Below are positions 1 through 8,688 of a stretch of 64,000 nucleotides of DNA, in pieces. This stretch comes from Gemmiger formicilis (GTDB taxonomy: Bacteria > Bacillota > Clostridia > Oscillospirales > Ruminococcaceae): contig NZ_JANGCG010000001.1 in assembly GCF_024462815.1 (NCBI RefSeq), positions 186,001 to 250,000 on the forward strand. Direction: 5' to 3'. The notes under the pieces are model-generated. The model was not told the origin of the DNA and did not search any database. It worked only from the letters and a program-made list of their open reading frames with translations. Made by a program: the position numbers and the translations under genes. Every line of letters begins with the position of its first letter. Positions within the stretch are counted from its first letter, which is position 1.

Positions 1-2
1 TG

Positions 3-485
3 ATTGAGCCGCAGATTTCCGGCGGCGCCAGCACCACGATTTACCGCAGCGGCACACCCACACTGGGCTTGGCCGTCAGCCTTGAGGCTGCGCTGGCCAA
101 GGCGCAGGACGAGCAGCCCGCCCGCACAGCCCATGTGCAAACGCTGCATGACCGCCTGCTGTCTGCCCTGCAGGGCTACAGTCTGGTGCGGGTAAACAGC
201 CCGGCCCACGCTGTGCCGCACATTCTGAATGTCAGCGTCACCGGCGTCAAGGGCACACGGTTTCAGCAGGCCCTCAGTGAGCAGGGCGTCTGCGTTTCCG
301 TCAAGTCGGCCTGCTCGTCGGACGGTCTGCCGTCCAAGGCGGTGTTTGCCGTCAGCCGTGACCGCCGCAACGCCCTTTCCAGCTGGCGCATCAGCCTGAG
401 CCACCTGACCACGGAGGAGGAAATCGACGGTTTCCTGAAGGCCTTCGACCTCTGCTACAAAACTCTCACAAATAAGGAGAACTGA
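3..485 (+). CDS. Cysteine desulfurase (NifS/IscS family), C-terminal part
   Basis: The gene runs in from the left edge, so only about the last 160 residues are present. Family role: a PLP enzyme that removes sulfur from cysteine as a persulfide and hands it to Fe-S or tRNA thiolation pathways. The segment SGGASTTIYRSGTPTLG matches the class V fold stretch with the conserved RSGTP, and SACSS near nt 318-332 holds the mobile-loop cysteine that carries the persulfide. The tail WRISLSHLTTEEEIDGFLKAF is the usual C-terminal helix. The stop at 483-485 lies only 3 nt before the next gene, a tRNA thiolase, so the two are very probably cotranscribed and functionally linked as sulfur donor and acceptor. 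Assignment of the subfamily (NifS, IscS or SufS) is not possible from this fragment. Confidence 0.93.
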   Translation: MEPQISGGASTTIYRSGTPTLGLAVSLEAALAKAQDEQPARTAHVQTLHDRLLSALQGYSLVRVNSPAHAVPHILNVSVTGVKGTRFQQALSEQGVCVSVKSACSSDGLPSKAVFAVSRDRRNALSSWRISLSHLTTEEEIDGFLKAFDLCYKTLTNKEN

Positions 486-488
486 CCC

Positions 489-1361
489 TTGGAACGTCAA
501 TTAGAAACCTATCAAAAAATTGAGCGCAGCATCATCAAAAAATTTCGCAAGCAGCTCTGGACGCCGTTCATCGTTGCCATAAAGCGCTATGAGCTGATTC
601 AGGCCGGGGATAAAATCGCCGTCTGTATCTCCGGCGGCAAGGACTCAATGTTGATGGCCAAGCTGATGCAGGAGCTGCAGCGCCACAGCGAGGTTCCCTT
701 TGAGCTGGTTTTTCTGGTGATGGACCCCGGCTACAACGAGGTCAACCGCCAGAAAATCGAAAGCAACGCTGCGATTCTGAATATCCCCATCACCATCTTT
801 GAGACGAACATCTTTGACGTTGCCAACAACAGTGACAAATCGCCCTGCTATCTCTGTGCCCGGATGCGCCGCGGGCATCTCTACAAAAAAGCGCAGGAGC
901 TGGGCTGCAACAAGATTGCACTGGGGCATCACTTCAATGACGTCATCGAGACTACCGTTATGAGTATGTTCTACGGCTCCCAGCTGCAGGCCATGCCGCC
1001 GAAGCTGCACAGCACAAACTTCCCGGGTATGAGCCTCATCCGCCCGCTGTACTGTGTGCGGGAGGCTGACATCATCGCATGGAGCCGCTACAATGAGCTG
1101 GAATTTATCCAGTGCGCCTGCCGCTTCACCGAGGCCTGCGCCATCTGTGACAATGGCGGCGGCGGTTCCAAGCGGCAGGAGGTCAAAGTTCTGCTGCGCC
1201 GTCTGATGCGGGACAACCCGAACATCGAGAACAGCATCTTCCGCAGCATCCACGCGGTCGCGCTGGACACCATGCCTGGCTACAAAACCGAAGGGGAGGA
1301 ACACTCCTTCCTGGAGCGCTTTGACCGCATAGAGGATGAGCTGAAAAAGAGCCGGGAATAA
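489..1361 (+). CDS. TtcA-like tRNA 2-thiolation PP-loop protein
   Basis: A 290-residue PP-loop ATPase of the TtcA/TtuA family, which adenylates a tRNA base (cytidine 32 for TtcA) and replaces its oxygen with sulfur using an Fe-S cluster. The PP-loop SGGKDSM is at about residues 48-54. Cysteine pairs CYLC (about residues 120-123) and CACRFTEACAIC further on are the candidate cluster and zinc ligands. The start is TTG at 489, chosen because a strong AAGGAG lies at 474-479 and no ATG follows in a suitable place. It directly follows a cysteine desulfurase, which would supply the sulfur. TtcA and the U54-thiolating TtuA are hard to separate by eye, so the target base is uncertain. Confidence 0.88.
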   Translation: MERQLETYQKIERSIIKKFRKQLWTPFIVAIKRYELIQAGDKIAVCISGGKDSMLMAKLMQELQRHSEVPFELVFLVMDPGYNEVNRQKIESNAAILNIPITIFETNIFDVANNSDKSPCYLCARMRRGHLYKKAQELGCNKIALGHHFNDVIETTVMSMFYGSQLQAMPPKLHSTNFPGMSLIRPLYCVREADIIAWSRYNELEFIQCACRFTEACAICDNGGGGSKRQEVKVLLRRLMRDNPNIENSIFRSIHAVALDTMPGYKTEGEEHSFLERFDRIEDELKKSRE

Positions 1362-1460
1362 TCACCACTGGCGTCTGTACTCGCCCGGCGGCGTGTCGTT
1401 TTAGAAGGCCGCGTTTGTCTGCCCGGTGCGGATTTTCGGGGAAAGGCCGATGTCCCAGGC

Positions 1461-1489
1461 TTGACAGTGCGCGGATTCTGCGCTATACT
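1461..1489 (+). promoter_or_regulatory. Sigma-A promoter of pheST
   Basis: TTGACA at 1461-1466 and TATACT at 1484-1489 with a 17-nt spacer, a near-consensus vegetative promoter. Transcription would begin near 1496, just upstream of the T-box leader. The bases 1362-1460 before it hold no gene and no clear terminator. Confidence 0.85.
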
Positions 1490-1512
1490 AATCAAGTATT
1501 CGCAAAAACACA

Positions 1513-1776
1513 TTGACGGAGAAAGTATCTGCAGGGCGTTTTAGTCCAGAGAGGGCGGCCACCGGCTGTAAGCCGCCTGTAAAGACCCTGCAGGAAAGTT
1601 CGCTCCCGAGTGGTGCGCGGGAAAGGCTCTTCCGGCCCGGTAGTGCGCAACGGCCCTGCACCGTTACCCGCAGCAAAGAGTGCCGTCGTTTCGGCGGAAC
1701 ACGGGTGGTACCGCGGAGAATTGTATTCACAAGGCTTCGTCCCTGATAGAACACAGGGACGGGGCCTTTTTATTTT
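1513..1776 (+). promoter_or_regulatory. T-box leader (tRNA-Phe responsive) with terminator
   Basis: The signature order of a T-box riboswitch is visible. AGTA lies at the base of stem I, then CAGAGAG, then a stem-I 3' side with GAAAG directly before the triplet TTC at 1599-1601, the expected phenylalanine specifier. The CGTTA element is near 1660-1670 and the invariant GGGTGGTACCGCGG is at 1703-1716. A terminator hairpin follows: AAGGCTTCGTCCCTG at 1731-1745 pairs with the CAGGGACG/GGGCCTT arm at 1754-1767 and is followed by a T-run. Uncharged tRNA-Phe would pair with the specifier and with the T-box bulge, favour the antiterminator and allow pheST to be transcribed. Confidence 0.95.
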
Positions 1777-1807
1777 GGTCCCGGCCCCCAGCAAACAGAG
1801 GTGTACT

Positions 1808-2830
1808 ATGGAAGAAAAAATCAAGGAGCTGCGCGCCGCCATTGAGCAGGACTGCGCAGCGGTCACTGACAAAGCCCAGCTTTCTGACTTCTGGCAGAAA
1901 TACCTGAGCAAGAACGGTGAGGTTGCAGGCCTGACCAAGAGCCTGCGCGATGTTCCCAAGGAGGACCGCCCCGCTGTCGGCAAGACCATCAACGAGTTCA
2001 AGCAGTGGGCCGAGGCCCAGTATCAGGCCCTGTCGGAGCAGGTCGAGAAGGCCGCGCTGGCTGCCCGCAACGCCGCGGAGACTGTGGACATTACGATGCC
2101 TGCCAAAATCCGCAAGACCGGCAATCTGCACCCCATTACCCTTGTCAAGAACGAGATTATCGACGTTTTCTCCGGCATGGGCTTTGAAATTTATGAAGGC
2201 CCTGAAATCGAGGATGATGACCACAACTTCACCCGCTTGAACGTGCCCAAGAATCACCCCGCCCGCGATATGCAGGACACCTTCTATGTCGCGGATGACA
2301 TTGTGCTGCGCACCCAGACCAGCGGCGGCCAGATTCGTGTTATGGATATGGAAAAGCCGCCTATCAAGGTGCTGGTTCCCGGCCGCGTTTTCCGTTCCGA
2401 CTCTGACGCAACCCACTCCCCGATGTTCCATCAGATGGAGGGTCTGGTTGTCGATAAGGGCATCACGCTGTGCGACCTGCAGGGTATGCTGGACAAGTTC
2501 GTGCAGGCCCTGTTCGGCCCCGAGGTCAAAACCCGCCTGCGTCCGTCCTACTTCCCGTTCACCGAGCCCAGCGTGGAGGTTGACGTCTCCTGCTTTGAGT
2601 GCGGCGGCAAGGGCTGCCCGCTTTGCAAGCACACCGGCTGGATTGAGGTTCTGGGTGCCGGTGTTGTGCATCACAGCGTGCTGGAAAACTGCGGCATTGA
2701 CCCCAATGTTTACTCCGGCTTTGCCTTCGGCATTGGCATTGAGCGTATTGCCATGCTGAAATACGGCATCAACAACATCGGCCTGATGTTTGAAAACGAT
2801 CTGCGCTTCTTGAAGCAGTTCGAGGATTGA
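1808..2830 (+). CDS. pheS: Phenylalanyl-tRNA synthetase alpha subunit
   Basis: Catalytic subunit of the alpha2-beta2 enzyme that charges tRNA-Phe in the cytoplasm. 340 residues, the normal length. It has an N-terminal coiled-coil tRNA-binding arm (about 1-85) and then the class II core: motif 2 around [21 protein letters not shown] and motif 3 near [17 protein letters not shown] Cys-rich insert [15 protein letters not shown] precedes motif 3, as is common in Firmicutes PheS. The ATG at 1808 is preferred over upstream in-frame codons because it follows the T-box terminator and a short GAGG ribosome site; earlier codons lie inside the riboswitch. pheT follows after 19 nt. Confidence 0.97.
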   Translation: MEEKIKELRAAIEQDCAAVTDKAQLSDFWQKYLSKNGEVAGLTKSLRDVPKEDRPAVGKTINEFKQWAEAQYQALSEQVEKAALAARNAAETVDITMPAKIRKTGNLHPITLVKNEIIDVFSGMGFEIYEGPEIEDDDHNFTRLNVPKNHPARDMQDTFYVADDIVLRTQTSGGQIRVMDMEKPPIKVLVPGRVFRSDSDATHSPMFHQMEGLVVDKGITLCDLQGMLDKFVQALFGPEVKTRLRPSYFPFTEPSVEVDVSCFECGGKGCPLCKHTGWIEVLGAGVVHHSVLENCGIDPNVYSGFAFGIGIERIAMLKYGINNIGLMFENDLRFLKQFED

Positions 2831-2849
2831 CGGAGGAGGAGTACGGACT

Positions 2850-5273
2850 ATGAAAGTACCATTCAGCTGGTTAAAGCAGTATGTTGATATTGACGTGACC
2901 GCACAGGAGCTTGAGGACAAGCTCTTTGGCTGTGGCTTTGAGGTCGAGGAGCTCATCGACCTCGGCGGCGAGATTTCCAAGGTAGTTGTCGGTGTTGTGA
3001 CCGAGTGTGTCCCGCAGGAGGGCACCCATCTGCACATCTGCAAGGTGGATTGCGGCGAATATGGCCACGATATCCAGATTTCCACCGGTGCCCCCAACGT
3101 CTATGCCGGTATGCACACCCCCGCCGCACTGGACGGCTCCACGCTGCCCGGCGGTGTAAAAATCAAGGCAAAGCCCCTGATGGGCATTGAGTCCAACGGT
3201 ATGCTCTGCAGCGGCGAGGAGCTGGGTCTGAATGAAGACCTGTATCCCGGTGCCGAGGTGTACGGCCTGCTGGATTTGCCGAAGGACACCGTGCCCGGCA
3301 CGCCCATCCAGCAGGTTGTCGGTCTGGATGACTGCATCTTTGACATTTCCATCACCGCCAACCGTGCCGACTGCCAGAGCGTGCTCGGCATTGCCCGTGA
3401 GGTTGCGGCTGTGCTGAACAAGCCCCTCAAGATGCCTGCCACCGACTACACGGCCAGCGATTATGTGGACCCCCGCCTCTCCATCAGTGTGGAGGCAGGC
3501 GACCTCTGCCCGCGCTACATCGGCCATTATGTGCGCAACATCACCCCTGGCGAGTCTCCGCGCTGGATGCGCCGCCAGCTGGCCCTGTGCGGCCTGCGCA
3601 GCATTTCCAATGTGGTGGATATCACCAACTATGTCATGCTGGAAATCGGCCAGCCCATGCACGCCTTTGATATGGACACGCTGGAAAGCTGCCAGATTCT
3701 CGTCCGCCGCGCCAAGGACGGCGAGAAGATTACCACGCTGGACGAGAAGGAGTTCACCCTGACGCCCAACAACCTCGTCATCTGCGACGGCTCCAAGCCC
3801 GTGGCTCTGGCCGGTGTTATGGGTGGTCTGAACAGTGAAATCAAGGACACCACCACCCAGCTGCTGTTTGAGAGCGCCAAGTTTGCCCGCGACAATATCC
3901 GTAAGACGGCCCGCGGCCTCGGTCAGAATACCGATGCCTCCAGCCATTACGAAAAGGGCATTTCCGAGTACACCACCGAGCTGGGGATGGCACGCGCCCT
4001 GCACCTGATTCAGGAGCTGGGCTGCGGTGAGGTTACCTCCACCCACTTCGACTGCTCCGCCGGTGCCCCCCGCGAGGGCAAGCACTTCACGGCCAGAATC
4101 AGCGGCATCAACGCAATTCTGGGCATTACCGTGCCTACCGAGGCGATTCTTGATATTCTCAGCCGCCTGCAGTTTGAGGTTACCCTCGCCGAGGATGGCG
4201 ACACGATGCAGGTGGTAGCTCCCCGCTGGCGTGAGGACATTGAGGTCGGCGAGCCCGATCTGGCCGAGGAGGTTATCCGCGAGTACGGCTATGAGCACAT
4301 TGTGCCCACCTTCCTGAAGGCTGCCACGGTCACCACCGGCGGTCTGACCGCCGAGCAGAAGGCAGAGGCCAAGGCCAAGCGCACCATGTGTGCACAGGGC
4401 TTCTACGAGGCCGAAACGCTGGCCTTCTATGCGGACGCCGATTTGGATATGCTGCACATTGCCGCCGATGCACCGGAGCGCAACGTTATCCGCATCCTGA
4501 ACCCCATTTCCTCGCATCTGACCATTATGCGCCCGCTGCTGGCACCGTCCCTGCTGAATGTGGTGGTAGACAACCTGCGCAAGGGCAACGCCGAGGGCCG
4601 CCTGTTTGAGCTGTCCAACATCTACATTCCGAAGCAGCAGCCTGTGACCGAGCTTCCCGATGAGCGCCTGCATCTGGGCTTTGCCGCCTGGGGCAGCGAG
4701 GAGGACTTCTTTGCCGTCAAGGGCGCAGTCGAGAGCTTTGGCGCCGCGTTCGGTGTGGAGCTCACTGTTGAGCGCGCCACCGATGTGGCATGGCTGCATC
4801 CCGGCATTGCCGCCTATATCCTGTGCAAGGGGCAGCGTGTCGGCGTCTTTGGCAAACTGGCCAACGATGTGACCACCGAGCTGAAGCTGCCCAAGGACAG
4901 CCGCGCCAACCTGAACATCTATCTGGGTGAAATCGACTGGGTGGCCTTCCATGCACTGGTTCCCGCCGCCCTGCATTATCAGCCCATTCCGGAGTTTGCC
5001 CCGGTGCAGCGCGATCTGGCCCTTGTTGCGCCGGAGAGTATGGAGTGCGGCACCCTCATCACCGAGATGAAGCGTGCCTGCAAGCAGCTGACAAAGGTCG
5101 AGCTGTTTGACATCTACCGCGGCGAGAAGCTGGGCGCAGACAAGAAGAGCATGGCATTCAGCCTGTTCTTCCAGCCCGCTGACAAGCCCCTGCCCCCTGA
5201 CGAGGTAGACCGCTTTGTCAAGAAGATTCTGGGCAACCTCAAGTTCAAGCTGGGCATCGAAATCCGCGAGTAA
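2850..5273 (+). CDS. pheT: Phenylalanyl-tRNA synthetase beta subunit
   Basis: 807 residues, full length for the bacterial beta subunit. Visible modules in order: the N-terminal B1 region, an OB-fold tRNA-binding domain (VVVGVVTECVPQEGTHLHICKVD, about 45-70), the B3/B4 editing module that hydrolyses mischarged Tyr-tRNA-Phe, the B5 domain, the pseudo-catalytic core, and a C-terminal ferredoxin-fold anticodon-binding domain (PEFAPVQRDLALVAPE onward). A ribosome site GGAGGAGG lies 9 nt upstream. It is cotranscribed with pheS under T-box control and ends in a terminator at 5291-5330. Confidence 0.97.
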   Translation: MKVPFSWLKQYVDIDVTAQELEDKLFGCGFEVEELIDLGGEISKVVVGVVTECVPQEGTHLHICKVDCGEYGHDIQISTGAPNVYAGMHTPAALDGSTLPGGVKIKAKPLMGIESNGMLCSGEELGLNEDLYPGAEVYGLLDLPKDTVPGTPIQQVVGLDDCIFDISITANRADCQSVLGIAREVAAVLNKPLKMPATDYTASDYVDPRLSISVEAGDLCPRYIGHYVRNITPGESPRWMRRQLALCGLRSISNVVDITNYVMLEIGQPMHAFDMDTLESCQILVRRAKDGEKITTLDEKEFTLTPNNLVICDGSKPVALAGVMGGLNSEIKDTTTQLLFESAKFARDNIRKTARGLGQNTDASSHYEKGISEYTTELGMARALHLIQELGCGEVTSTHFDCSAGAPREGKHFTARISGINAILGITVPTEAILDILSRLQFEVTLAEDGDTMQVVAPRWREDIEVGEPDLAEEVIREYGYEHIVPTFLKAATVTTGGLTAEQKAEAKAKRTMCAQGFYEAETLAFYADADLDMLHIAADAPERNVIRILNPISSHLTIMRPLLAPSLLNVVVDNLRKGNAEGRLFELSNIYIPKQQPVTELPDERLHLGFAAWGSEEDFFAVKGAVESFGAAFGVELTVERATDVAWLHPGIAAYILCKGQRVGVFGKLANDVTTELKLPKDSRANLNIYLGEIDWVAFHALVPAALHYQPIPEFAPVQRDLALVAPESMECGTLITEMKRACKQLTKVELFDIYRGEKLGADKKSMAFSLFFQPADKPLPPDEVDRFVKKILGNLKFKLGIEIRE

Positions 5274-5290
5274 TTCTCTATAGCTACAGC

Positions 5291-5330
5291 AGAGCCGATT
5301 TGAACCGTGCGTTCAGATTGGCTCTTTTTT
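5291..5330 (+). terminator. Rho-independent terminator after pheST
   Basis: AGAGCCGATTTGAAC pairs with GTTCAGATTGGCTCT across a five-base loop and is followed by a run of T. Confidence 0.9.
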
Positions 5331-5377
5331 GCCTTGCCTTCCAAGCCGGATGAAAGCCGCAATCCGGCAAATTCCGC

Positions 5378-5406
5378 TTGCTTTTTCCGGAATTTGGTCG
5401 TATAGT
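5378..5406 (+). promoter_or_regulatory. Promoter of the sortase gene
   Basis: TTGCTT at 5378-5383 and TATAGT at 5401-5406 with a 17-nt spacer, 36 nt before the start codon. Confidence 0.7.
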
Positions 5407-5441
5407 GAAGGAGCATACAAAACCAAGCAGGGAGGATCATT

Positions 5442-6344
5442 ATGGCAAAAATACGTCGCAGCGATATGCCACAGCCCGCAGCCGCCGGGCTTACTGAACG
5501 CGGGCAGCAAACGCCTGCCCCCACACAGCCCGGGCACGAAGCGCCTTCCGCACCCGCACCAAAAGCGAAACGCAGGCGCAGCAGCATCGGCTACACGGTT
5601 GCTATGATTTTTTTCGGTGCGGTCTTTCTTGTCAGCGCCGGGCTGCTCGTCAAACGCTTTCTTGATGACCGCAAAACCGAGAACGAGTTTGCCAGCCTGC
5701 AAGCTATGATTGATACCACCGCCACCACCGACACTCCGGACCCGACAGGGGAGAACGTCAACCCCAACGGCGCCAAATTTGCCGCCTTGCGGGACAAAAA
5801 CAGTGACTTCATCGGCTGGATTTCCATTGACGGCACAAATCTGGACTTCCCGGTCATGTACGCACCCACAAACAAGGACTTCTATCTGCGCCATGACTTC
5901 AACAAGGAATACAGCATCTACGGTGTGCCGTATCTGGACGAAAAGACAACGCTGGGAGCCAATGCCGAGAGTGACAACCTGATTATCTATGGGCACAATA
6001 TGAAAACTGGCACCATCTTCGGCTGTCTTACCGGCTACAAAAAGGTGGACTATTATCAGCAGCACCCCTATATTGAGTTTGACACCGTCTATGGAGACGC
6101 GCAGTATGAGGTATTCGCCGCCTTCGCCATTGATGTGGTGAACGATACCTCGTTTGTCTATAATCAGTATGTCGATATGGACGAGGAAAGCTACAACGCT
6201 TATGTGGAGGAAGTTTGTCACCGCAGTGACGTGGATACCGGCATCCGCCCTGCCTATGGTGAGCAGCTGCTGACGCTCTCCACCTGTGAATACTCCACCG
6301 ACAACGGCCGCTTTGTGGTGGTGGCCCGGCGGGTTGCGGCCTAA
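5442..6344 (+). CDS. srtB: Class B sortase
   Basis: A membrane-bound cysteine transpeptidase that cuts a C-terminal sorting motif in secreted proteins and links them to the cell wall or to other proteins. Of its 300 residues, about 1-47 form a basic Pro/Ala-rich cytoplasmic head (ending PKAKRRRSS), one transmembrane helix follows at about 48-72, and the rest is the extracellular catalytic domain. Catalytic His is in YGHNM near residue 184, Cys in TLSTCEY near residue 282, and Arg in the last residues (VVARRV). The start follows GGGAGG with good spacing. The gene stands alone between a terminator and an intergenic region, with no pilin or sorted substrate beside it, so its substrate is unknown. 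Confidence 0.92.
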   Translation: MAKIRRSDMPQPAAAGLTERGQQTPAPTQPGHEAPSAPAPKAKRRRSSIGYTVAMIFFGAVFLVSAGLLVKRFLDDRKTENEFASLQAMIDTTATTDTPDPTGENVNPNGAKFAALRDKNSDFIGWISIDGTNLDFPVMYAPTNKDFYLRHDFNKEYSIYGVPYLDEKTTLGANAESDNLIIYGHNMKTGTIFGCLTGYKKVDYYQQHPYIEFDTVYGDAQYEVFAAFAIDVVNDTSFVYNQYVDMDEESYNAYVEEVCHRSDVDTGIRPAYGEQLLTLSTCEYSTDNGRFVVVARRVAA

Positions 6345-6422
6345 TTATCACAGTTTAGAGGGCCGTATACTTAATTTTCTTTTGCAAATGCTGCTTTTAC
6401 GCTGCAAAAATCTGTTTTGCAC

Positions 6423-6451
6423 TTGCCAATCTTCGCCGAGTGTGCTATCCT
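6423..6451 (+). promoter_or_regulatory. Promoter of the candidate small RNA
   Basis: TTGCCA at 6423-6428 and TATCCT at 6446-6451, 17-nt spacer, with an extended -10 TGC directly before it. Confidence 0.55.
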
Positions 6452-6457
6452 AATAAA

Positions 6458-6560
6458 TGCACGATAACTTTTGATACGTTACTTATATGGTGTAAGAAAC
6501 GGGAAAAGGGGACTGTGCAGCGGGCAGCCGTAGCCCTTGACGGCTGCCCGTTTTGTTTTT
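6458..6560 (+). ncRNA. Candidate small RNA ending in a strong terminator
   Basis: About 100 nt from the predicted start to a perfect terminator: CGGGCAGCCGT at 6521-6531 pairs with ACGGCTGCCCG at 6540-6550 and is followed by TTTTGTTTTT. glmS has its own promoter downstream, so this RNA appears to be an independent unit. A weak internal reading frame from a GTG exists, but it runs through the terminator and is not credible. Function unknown; it could also be a leftover glmS leader. Confidence 0.4.
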
Positions 6561-6596
6561 CCGGCAACTACAAGGTCACAAATTGGGGCGAAGGTG

Positions 6597-6625
6597 TAGA
6601 CATTTTGCGCTGGATGTCATATACT
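6597..6625 (+). promoter_or_regulatory. Promoter of glmS
   Basis: TAGACA at 6597-6602 and TATACT at 6620-6625 with a 17-nt spacer, giving a leader of about 65 nt. Confidence 0.65.
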
Positions 6626-6698
6626 ATATGAGTATTTTGTTTTAAAGCGCTAAAAAGAAACTGTATATATTACGCCAAAATAAGGGAGGAAACCTGCT

Positions 6699-8540
6699 AT
6701 GTGTGGAATCGTAGGCTTTACCGGTGCGGCGCAGGCTGCGCCGATTCTGCTGGATGGTCTGGCCAAACTCGAATACCGCGGTTATGACTCTGCCGGCATT
6801 GCCGTACAGAACGCCGCCGGCAAGATTGAGGTTGTCAAGGCCAAAGGCCGCCTGAAGGTTTTAAGCGAAATGACCGATGGCGGCAACGCCGTGTCCGGCA
6901 GCTGCGGCATCGGCCATACCCGCTGGGCAACCCACGGTGAGCCGTCCGTTGTCAACGCGCACCCCCATTATTCTCGTGACCAGAAAATCGCAGTGGTACA
7001 CAATGGCATCATTGAAAACTATCAGGAAATCAAGGAGCGCCTGCTCAACAAGGGCTTTACCTTTGTTTCCCAGACCGATACCGAGGTTGTGGCCCAGCTG
7101 CTGGACTACTACTATACCGGCGAATCCGCAGGCAATCCTCTGGATGCCATCACCCGCATGATGCTGCACGTCCGCGGCTCCTATGCGCTGGGTGTCCTCT
7201 TTGCCGATGAGCCGGGTGTCATCTATGCCGTGCGCAAGGACAGCCCTCTCATTGTCGGCAAGTGCGAGGACGGCGCCATCATCGCTTCCGATGTGCCCGC
7301 CATGCTGAAGTACACCCGCAATGTTTACTACATTGACAATCTTGAGATTGCCCGGCTGACCCCCGACTCCATCGAGTTTTTCAACGTTGACAAGGAGCCC
7401 ATCACCCGGGAGCCCACCACCATCGAGTGGGACGCCGAGGCCGCAGAGAAGGGCGGTTATGAGCACTTCATGATGAAGGAAATCTACGAGCAGCCCGCCG
7501 CTGTGCGTGACACGATTTCCCCGCGCCTAAAGGATGGCAAGATTGATTTGTCGGAGCTGGCACTGGACGAGGACGCCATCAGGAGCGTGCGTCGCCTGTA
7601 TATCATCGGCTGCGGTTCGGCCTACCACGTTGGTATGGCAGCGCGTTATGTCTTTGAAAGTCTGGCCCGCATCCCGGTGGAGGTCGATGTGGCCAGCGAG
7701 TTCCGCTACCGCAACCCTGTGCTGGAGCCGGACTCTCTCGCCATGGTCATCAGCCAGAGTGGCGAGACTGCCGACACGCTGGCCGCACTGCGCCTTTGCA
7801 AGGAGCGCGGCGTGCGCACCATCGGCATCGTGAACGTGGTCGGCTCCAGCATCGCCCGCGAGGCCGATGCCACCATGTACACCTGGGCCGGGCCGGAGAT
7901 TTCCGTTGCCACCACCAAGGCCTACAGCACCCAGCTTGCGGCCTGCTATCTGCTTGCCACCGAGTTTGCCCGCGTGCGCGGCACGCTGGAGGATGGCCAG
8001 TATGAGCATCTGGTTTCCGAGCTGGAGGTTCTGCCCGAAAAAATCGAAAAGACGCTCTCCGACAAGGAGCGTATCCAGTGGTTTGCCAGCAAGTACGCCA
8101 ACGCGAAGGACGCCTTCTTCATCGGCCGCGGTCTGGACTACGCCGTTGCGCTGGAGGGCAGCCTGAAATTCAAGGAAATCAGCTATATTCATTCCGAGGC
8201 CTTTGCCGCGGGCGAGATGAAGCACGGCCCGATTTCCCTTGTTGAGAACGGCACGCTCGTTGTCGGCATCCTCACCCAGCCCGACCTCTTTGAAAAGAGC
8301 GTCTCCAATATGGTGGAGGTCAAGAGCCGCGGTGCCTTCCTGATGGGCCTGACCACCTACGGCAACTACAGCATTGAGGACACAGCGGGCTTCACGGTCT
8401 ATGTGCCCAAGACCGACCCCCATTTTGCCACCAGCCTGTCGGTCATTCCGCTGCAGCTGCTGGCCTATTATGTCAGCTGCGCCAAGGGTCTGGATGTCGA
8501 TAAGCCGCGCAATCTGGCCAAGAGCGTCACGGTTGAGTAA
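6699..8540 (+). CDS. glmS: Glucosamine-6-phosphate synthase (isomerizing)
   Basis: Converts fructose-6-phosphate and glutamine to glucosamine-6-phosphate, the first step of UDP-GlcNAc and peptidoglycan precursor supply. 613 residues, normal length. It begins MCGIVGFTG, so Cys2 after Met removal is the N-terminal nucleophile of the class II glutaminase domain (about 1-230, with RGYDSAG and GHTRWATHG). Two SIS sugar-isomerase domains follow (about 290-420 and 460-600, including GCGSAYHVG, SQSGETADT and HGPISLVENG). The C-terminal LAKSVTVE is typical. Ribosome site GGGAGG lies 9-14 nt upstream. It is a single-gene unit between its own promoter and a terminator. Confidence 0.98.
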   Translation: MCGIVGFTGAAQAAPILLDGLAKLEYRGYDSAGIAVQNAAGKIEVVKAKGRLKVLSEMTDGGNAVSGSCGIGHTRWATHGEPSVVNAHPHYSRDQKIAVVHNGIIENYQEIKERLLNKGFTFVSQTDTEVVAQLLDYYYTGESAGNPLDAITRMMLHVRGSYALGVLFADEPGVIYAVRKDSPLIVGKCEDGAIIASDVPAMLKYTRNVYYIDNLEIARLTPDSIEFFNVDKEPITREPTTIEWDAEAAEKGGYEHFMMKEIYEQPAAVRDTISPRLKDGKIDLSELALDEDAIRSVRRLYIIGCGSAYHVGMAARYVFESLARIPVEVDVASEFRYRNPVLEPDSLAMVISQSGETADTLAALRLCKERGVRTIGIVNVVGSSIAREADATMYTWAGPEISVATTKAYSTQLAACYLLATEFARVRGTLEDGQYEHLVSELEVLPEKIEKTLSDKERIQWFASKYANAKDAFFIGRGLDYAVALEGSLKFKEISYIHSEAFAAGEMKHGPISLVENGTLVVGILTQPDLFEKSVSNMVEVKSRGAFLMGLTTYGNYSIEDTAGFTVYVPKTDPHFATSLSVIPLQLLAYYVSCAKGLDVDKPRNLAKSVTVE

Positions 8541-8570
8541 AATTTCTTAGAAAAAATCAAGAAAATATTT

Positions 8571-8608
8571 CCCTTTGCCCCGCAAAATCGGGACAAAGGG
8601 ATTTTTTT
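8571..8608 (+). terminator. Terminator after glmS
   Basis: CCCTTTGcCCCG and CGGGACAAAGGG form a stem around AAAAT, followed by seven T. The 3' arm overlaps the -35 region of the next promoter. Confidence 0.88.
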
Positions 8609-8618
8609 GTGCTATAAT
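8590..8618 (+). promoter_or_regulatory. Promoter of the epimerase/sugar transferase pair
   Basis: Perfect TATAAT at 8613-8618 with extended -10 TGC; a weak -35 GGGACA at 8590-8595 lies inside the preceding terminator stem. Confidence 0.7.
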
Positions 8619-8688
8619 AGAGGAATCATATGATTATAAGTGCGGCTTTTTGAAGCCGATATGCTATATTTTGGTTAGGGGAAACAAG

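Larger units (their letters stand above)
6345..6698 (+). other. Intergenic region between sortase and glmS
   Basis: 354 bases without a convincing protein gene. It holds two promoter-like sites and a strong terminator, annotated separately. I looked for the glmS ribozyme core normally found before glmS in Firmicutes and did not see it. Confidence 0.6.

Noticed and set aside
2871..4976. A 701-codon open frame on the strand opposite pheT, and similar long ones opposite the epimerase (8626-10656) and ftsK (60125-62566)
   Set aside because: They mirror GC-rich codons of clear genes, have no ribosome site or promoter, and translate to Gly/Leu/His-rich sequence without domains.
6561..6698. glmS ribozyme before glmS
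   Set aside because: I looked for the conserved core and the self-cleavage region and could not find them.
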